Source: Sporosarcina sp. (lineage in GTDB: Bacteria; Bacillota; Bacilli; Bacillales_A; Planococcaceae). Taken from it: DNA of 9,459 nucleotides. Below are positions 6,555-9,459 of this stretch, piece after piece. The stretch is taken from NCBI GenBank assembly GCA_029263945.1, contig JARIDM010000002.1:1-9459 (forward strand), given 5' to 3'. Positions within the stretch are counted from its first letter, which is position 1; each line of letters starts with the position of its first letter. A program made the translations under genes and the position numbers. The notes below the pieces were generated by a model that saw nothing but the letters and a program-made list of their open reading frames with translations, did no database searches and was not told where the DNA came from.

Positions 6555-6598
6555 AAAAAACGTGAGAATTGTCTGAAATAAGACAAGGCTCACGTTTT
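6555..6598 (-). terminator. Rho-independent terminator of the tsaE-tsaB-rimI-tsaD operon
   Basis: Read from the minus strand: AAAACGTGAG, an internal mismatch, then TTGTCT/AGACAA around a 6-nt loop, CTCACGTT, and a run of T (the A-run 6555-6560 on plus). It begins right at the tsaD stop codon. The weak T-run on the other side could give some activity on the plus strand. Confidence 0.9.
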
Positions 6599-6599
6599 A

Positions 6600-7622
6600 T
6601 TATTCATGCCAAGATGTAAGTTCCATTCCTGGTCTTCCGTTCATCGACAATGTACTTCGAACACCACTTGTGAACATTGACGAACCAGCTGCAGCAATCA
6701 TTGCCGCATTGTCCGTGCACAACGAAATGGGGGGCACATAGAACGGTATATTCATTTCTTTAAATGCATTTTCTAACGAACCCCGAAGTTGCTTATTCGC
6801 TGCGACACCTCCAGCTGCTACTACTTGTTTTACCTGGTATTCTTCAGCTGCGCGGCGTGCTTTAGTCGTTAAAACTTCTACAACACTTGCTTGAAATCCA
6901 GCGGCCACGTGGGCAGGATTTACCTTCTCCCCGCGTTGCTCTAAGTTATGTTTATAGTTAATCACGGCGGATTTCAATCCACTAAAGCTAAAATCATAAG
7001 AATCTGGCTCAAGCCATGCTCTTGGGAATTCAATCACATCGTCACTTTCTCCAGCCAACCGATCAATTTCTGGTCCGCCTGGATAAGGTAAACCCAATAC
7101 GCGTGCTACCTTGTCATAGGCCTCTCCAGCAGCATCGTCACGGGTCTCCCCGATCACTTCGAAGGAACCATGGCCTTTCATAATTACAAGTTCCGTGTGC
7201 CCGCCTGACACGATAATTGCCAATAGAGGAAACTTCATCCGTTGCATTAACTCATTGGCATAAATATGCCCTGCAATATGATGCACCCCAATGAGTGGTA
7301 AACCATGCGCAAAAGCAAAGGCTTTTGCTGCATTAATCCCGATGAGTAAAGCACCAACGAGTCCAGGTCCTTCTGTGACTGCGACTGCATCAAGTTCTTT
7401 TGGTGCTAGACCTGCTTTTTTGAGCGCTTCATCGATGACAATCGTAATTTGTTCAACGTGATGTCTTGAAGCAATCTCTGGGACGACCCCACCAAATCTT
7501 TTTTGACTTTGGATTTGTGAAGCTACTACGTTTGAAACAATTTCTATGCCGTTTTTCACGACTGAAGCTGCGGTTTCATCACAACTCGTTTCTATTCCTA
7601 ATACATATTGGTCTTTTGTCAT
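6600..7622 (-). CDS. tsaD: tRNA N6-adenosine threonylcarbamoyltransferase TsaD (Gcp)
   Basis: TsaD transfers the threonylcarbamoyl group from threonylcarbamoyl-AMP to A37 of ANN-decoding tRNAs, forming t6A together with TsaB and TsaE. The 340-residue protein has the ASKHA-fold signatures: GIETSCDETA near the N terminus (9-18), ASRHHVEQI (51-59), the metal-binding histidines of HHIAGH (H115, H119), VSGGHTEL (138-145), AGEAYDKVAR (165-174), FSFSGLKSAV (211-220), AGGVAANKQLR (270-280) and CTDNAAM (302-308). The ATG at 7620-7622 overlaps the rimI stop by one base (TAATG), with GGGTGGA (7629-7635) upstream. A GTG at 7637 would add five residues and is less likely. It is the last gene of the operon. 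This protein was once misnamed O-sialoglycoprotein endopeptidase. Confidence 0.97.
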   Translation of the reverse strand: MTKDQYVLGIETSCDETAASVVKNGIEIVSNVVASQIQSQKRFGGVVPEIASRHHVEQITIVIDEALKKAGLAPKELDAVAVTEGPGLVGALLIGINAAKAFAFAHGLPLIGVHHIAGHIYANELMQRMKFPLLAIIVSGGHTELVIMKGHGSFEVIGETRDDAAGEAYDKVARVLGLPYPGGPEIDRLAGESDDVIEFPRAWLEPDSYDFSFSGLKSAVINYKHNLEQRGEKVNPAHVAAGFQASVVEVLTTKARRAAEEYQVKQVVAAGGVAANKQLRGSLENAFKEMNIPFYVPPISLCTDNAAMIAAAGSSMFTSGVRSTLSMNGRPGMELTSWHE

Positions 7623-8074
7623 TATAATTCCACCCACATGACGAGCGCATCTTCTCCGTCGTCGCTATAATAGTTTTTACGAATGCCCCCATCTTTGAAT
7701 CCAAGTTTTCGATATAAATTCTTTGCTGGATCATTCGTTAATCTTACTTCTAATGTCATTGTCTTTACTTTCATTTCTTCACATAATCGAAATCCTTCAG
7801 TCATTAGCGTCTCACCAATCCCCTGACCTCTCAAATGTTTTCGTACAGCCACATTCGTAATATGACACTCATCCATGACAATCCACATGCCGAGATGCCC
7901 AATAACGATATTATTTTCAACCGCAACAATATAATGCGCATAAGCATTGCCGTTCATTTCATGTTCAAAGATTTCTGTTGTCCAGGGCGTTGCGAATGCC
8001 TCTTCCTCAATCGCAACGACTGCTTCTATATCATCCTCTACCATTTCTCTATAAACAATTGAGTCTTTACGCAC
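7622..8074 (-). CDS. rimI: GNAT N-acetyltransferase RimI, GTG start
   Basis: RimI belongs to the GNAT family; in enterobacteria it acetylates the N-terminal alanine of ribosomal protein S18, and it is commonly linked with t6A genes. From the GTG at 8072-8074 the product has 150 residues, the family's usual length. Visible features are FATPWTTEIF (27-36), IVMDECHITN (65-74), the acetyl-CoA pyrophosphate loop RGQGIG (82-87), the segment LEVRLTNDPAKNLYRKLGF (108-126) with the likely catalytic Glu109 and Tyr121, and the C-terminal NYYSDDGEDALVMW. The GTG is supported by AAGGA (8083-8087) 8 nt upstream. It overlaps the tsaB end by 8 nt. A longer in-frame reading from 8233 would run through tsaB and adds no family sequence. 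The substrate in this organism is inferred, not shown. Confidence 0.93.
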   Translation of the reverse strand: MRKDSIVYREMVEDDIEAVVAIEEEAFATPWTTEIFEHEMNGNAYAHYIVAVENNIVIGHLGMWIVMDECHITNVAVRKHLRGQGIGETLMTEGFRLCEEMKVKTMTLEVRLTNDPAKNLYRKLGFKDGGIRKNYYSDDGEDALVMWVEL

Positions 8075-8777
8075 GGTCTTTTTCCTTCTCTTGCGCCTTA
8101 AGCCAGTTTGCTTCGGCTTCAGCGATACGACGATACTCAGGCGTAAATGGATGAACATCGACCTGTGTTTTAAGTTGTTGGGCTGCATAAATGAGGGAGG
8201 AAGCACGTGGTAGATTGAAATGAACGGGTGCAATCACGACACGTTTCCCGAATTCTCGGATAATCTTTTCTTGATGCATAGACACATCTTTTCCGATAAA
8301 TAATAGGTTACCTTCATGTTTATGAAGCAATTCAAATAACGTTTCTATCTCGTAATGTCCGTCTTCAATAATCGAAGTGAGTGATTCATTATTTGATTTA
8401 TAAACACCAGCGTATACATTGCCTCTTCTCGCATCCACAAGTATACAAATTAACCCTTCAAAAAAAAGACCATTCATCGCAATTGCCTTTAAACTCGAAA
8501 CACCTGTAAGTGGCTTTTCAAGCGTCCAAGAAAGTGTTTTAGCAATTGTCACGCCTATTCTAACCCCTGTATAGGAACCTGGACCTTCCGAAACAGCAAT
8601 CGCGTCAATGTCAGCTGGAACTAAATTTACTTTATTAAAAACTTCTTCTATTGCAGGCATCGCACGAAGTGAATGATTAATCGCCATGGAAGTGTTTTCT
8701 TCAAGTAAAAGTTGACCATCTTTCACAATTGCAATTGAAAGTGGTGTGTTTGCTGTATCTATCCCTAACCAAATCAT
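8067..8777 (-). CDS. tsaB: t6A biosynthesis scaffold protein TsaB
   Basis: TsaB is a catalytically inactive ASKHA-fold paralogue of TsaD that forms the TsaB-TsaD core needed for t6A37 formation. The 236 residues begin MIWLGIDTANTPLSIAI (the ASKHA first strand-turn), followed by AVSEGPGSYTGVRIG (61-75, the family hallmark), LVDARRGNVYAG (113-124) and the C-terminal PEYRRIAEAEANW (213-225). The metal-binding HxxxH pair of TsaD is absent, as expected. The ATG at 8775-8777 overlaps the tsaE stop as ATGA, and a GAGGGG-type site lies just before it. It overlaps the downstream rimI start by 8 nt, so translation is probably coupled along the operon. Confidence 0.96.
   Translation of the reverse strand: MIWLGIDTANTPLSIAIVKDGQLLLEENTSMAINHSLRAMPAIEEVFNKVNLVPADIDAIAVSEGPGSYTGVRIGVTIAKTLSWTLEKPLTGVSSLKAIAMNGLFFEGLICILVDARRGNVYAGVYKSNNESLTSIIEDGHYEIETLFELLHKHEGNLLFIGKDVSMHQEKIIREFGKRVVIAPVHFNLPRASSLIYAAQQLKTQVDVHPFTPEYRRIAEAEANWLKAQEKEKDRA
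8083..8087 (-). promoter_or_regulatory. Ribosome binding site that decides the rimI GTG start
   Basis: AAGGA (within AGAAGGA) on the minus strand, inside the tsaB coding region and 8 nt before the GTG at 8074. Confidence 0.6.
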
Positions 8778-9229
8778 AACTGTAACCCCTCACAAATTTT
8801 TTCATAACGTTTGCCAATTGGTGTAATCACTACCTCACGGATCGTTTCTCCCTGATGGAACAATTGAATGGCTAATCGTTCTTCGGGTAGGTCTTCTTCA
8901 ATTAAATGAGCCCATTCTATCACAGAAATCGCATCTCCATAAAACAATTCGTCCCACCCAAGATCTTCATCACTGCCTTCGAGCCGATATACATCTAAGT
9001 GATTCAGGGGATAATCCCCTTCATATTGCTTTAATATCGTAAAGGTTGGACTACTGACAGTTCTTGTTACGCCGAGTGCTTTTGCCAATGCTTGTGTAAA
9101 AGTTGTTTTTCCTGCGCCCAAATCCCCTTCCAACGTCAGGACGTCTGGGGGTGCTAAAAGAGCAGCAAGTCTTGCAGCCAATGCTTCTGTTTCTTGTAAG
9201 CTTGTTACAATTAATCGCTTTTCCATCAT
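8774..9229 (-). CDS. tsaE: t6A biosynthesis ATPase TsaE
   Basis: TsaE is a small P-loop ATPase that binds the TsaB-TsaD complex and is needed for turnover in t6A synthesis. From the ATG at 9227-9229 it has 151 residues. Motifs: Walker A GDLGAGKTT (35-43), the switch-like SPTFTI (60-65), HLDVYRLE (77-84) and the late VIEWAHLIEE (103-112), all typical of the family; GKRYE near the C terminus is also conserved. AAAGGA (9240-9245) lies 10 nt upstream. A GTG at 9271 would add 14 residues but has no ribosome binding site and falls inside a leader hairpin. A second ATG follows immediately (9224-9226). It is the first gene of the operon; the tsaC/ywlC partner that makes threonylcarbamoyl-AMP is not in the window. 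Confidence 0.95.
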   Translation of the reverse strand: MMEKRLIVTSLQETEALAARLAALLAPPDVLTLEGDLGAGKTTFTQALAKALGVTRTVSSPTFTILKQYEGDYPLNHLDVYRLEGSDEDLGWDELFYGDAISVIEWAHLIEEDLPEERLAIQLFHQGETIREVVITPIGKRYEKICEGLQL

Positions 9230-9246
9230 GATTCCGATATCCTTTC

Positions 9247-9275
9247 CCACACGTTTCTCTAGAAAAGACACGTGG
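9247..9275 (-). other. Hairpin in the tsaE leader, next to its ribosome binding site
   Basis: In the minus-strand RNA, CCACGUGU (9275-9268) pairs with ACGUGUGG (9254-9247) through 8 pairs, two of them G-U. After one mismatch four more pairs can form, leaving a small loop. The stem ends one base before AAAGGA. It has no T-run, so it is not a terminator. A role in tsaE translation or mRNA stability is possible but unproven. Confidence 0.4.
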
Positions 9276-9380
9276 TTCTTTATTTATTTCAGGCATACGT
9301 TTTTCTGCTAGATTCTCTCTAGTGTACCGAATAACGACTTGATCTTACAGGATTATTACTTTCTTTCATAAATTTATACT

Positions 9381-9414
9381 AAAAAACCGATTTTGGAATG
9401 AATCCCAAAATCGG
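9381..9414 (-). terminator. Rho-independent terminator after the tRNA gene
   Basis: Read on the minus strand: a perfect 10-bp stem CCGATTTTGG / CCAAAATCGG (9405-9414 and 9387-9396), an 8-nt loop and a run of six T (9381-9386). It lies about 22 bp after the tRNA 3' end and separates the tRNA from the tsaE operon. Confidence 0.9.
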
Positions 9415-9436
9415 CTACAAGCTTTAAAATAAATTA

Positions 9437-9459
9437 CGGTCCCGACCGGGATCGAACCG
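9437..9459 (-). tRNA. 3' end of a tRNA gene (T-arm and acceptor strand), isotype not determinable
   Basis: On the minus strand the T-loop TTCGATC (9456-9450) is flanked by the 5' stem part CGG (9459-9457) and the full 3' stem CCGGT (9449-9445). The acceptor strand CGGGACC (9444-9438) and discriminator G (9437) follow. The next bases are TAA, so the CCA end is not encoded. The matching 5' acceptor strand should read GGTCCCG beyond the window. The anticodon is outside, so the amino acid is left open. A terminator follows directly. Confidence 0.88.

Noticed and set aside
6531..6559. TTGACA with a 17-bp spacer to TAAAAA on the plus strand, a possible promoter antisense to tsaD
   Set aside because: The would-be -10 lacks the final T and is just the A-run of the tsaD terminator; there is no gene or conserved RNA downstream except the antisense of tsaD.
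6569..6586. TTGTCT-GAAATA-AGACAA, an inverted repeat resembling a Rex operator
   Set aside because: It is the upper stem of the tsaD terminator hairpin and differs from the Rex consensus TTGTGAA...TTCACAA at key bases.
8075..8233. N-terminal extension of rimI through the tsaB gene
   Set aside because: It is out-of-frame tsaB sequence; the GTG at 8074 has a ribosome binding site and gives the normal RimI length.
9230..9271. GTG start for tsaE adding 14 residues
   Set aside because: No ribosome binding site precedes it, and the added residues include translated leader and Shine-Dalgarno sequence.

Overview
The window is a stretch of chromosomal core genome from a low-to-mid GC Gram-positive bacterium of the order Bacillales. 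The protein sequences match Bacillus subtilis families closely (GroES, TatAy/TatCy, Rex, YdiF, TsaD). The gene order is essentially the B. subtilis tsaE-tsaB-rimI-tsaD / ydiF / rex-tatAy-tatCy / ydiL / groES-groEL neighbourhood. A CIRCE element in front of groES and strong AGGAGG-type ribosome binding sites fit this assignment. Genus cannot be fixed from the sequence. No mobile element, CRISPR array, prophage gene or obviously foreign gene is present.

Layout. 1-1601 (minus): groES-groEL chaperonin operon, groEL cut by the window edge, with a sigma-A type promoter and a perfect CIRCE operator. 1627-2459 (plus): a CPBP-family membrane protein (YdiL type) with its own promoter, back to back with the groES promoter, ending in a bidirectional hairpin terminator shared with tatC. 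2459-4236 (minus): rex-tatA-tatC, that is the NADH-sensing repressor followed by a minimal twin-arginine translocase. 4273-6281 (plus): a YdiF-type ABC-F ATPase, divergent from rex. 6282-6554: a non-coding stretch between two convergent terminators, holding a cluster of DnaA boxes. 6555-9275 (minus): the overlapping tsaE-tsaB-rimI-tsaD operon for tRNA t6A synthesis plus a GNAT acetyltransferase. 9381-9459 (minus): a terminator and the 3' end of a tRNA gene.

How the parts fit together. Most of the window serves protein synthesis and quality control: t6A modification of ANN-decoding tRNAs (TsaD, TsaB, TsaE), a probable ribosome-associated ABC-F, an N-acetyltransferase, the chaperonin, and export of folded proteins through Tat. 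Rex adds redox control of genes that lie elsewhere.

The most interesting element is the DnaA-box cluster at 6357-6515. It has two perfect TTATNCACA boxes and five with one mismatch in about 160 bp, in a region that no gene reads out of. That fits a DnaA titration or replication-timing locus better than a promoter operator. I saw no undescribed multi-gene system; apart from this cluster, the window is well-conserved housekeeping DNA.
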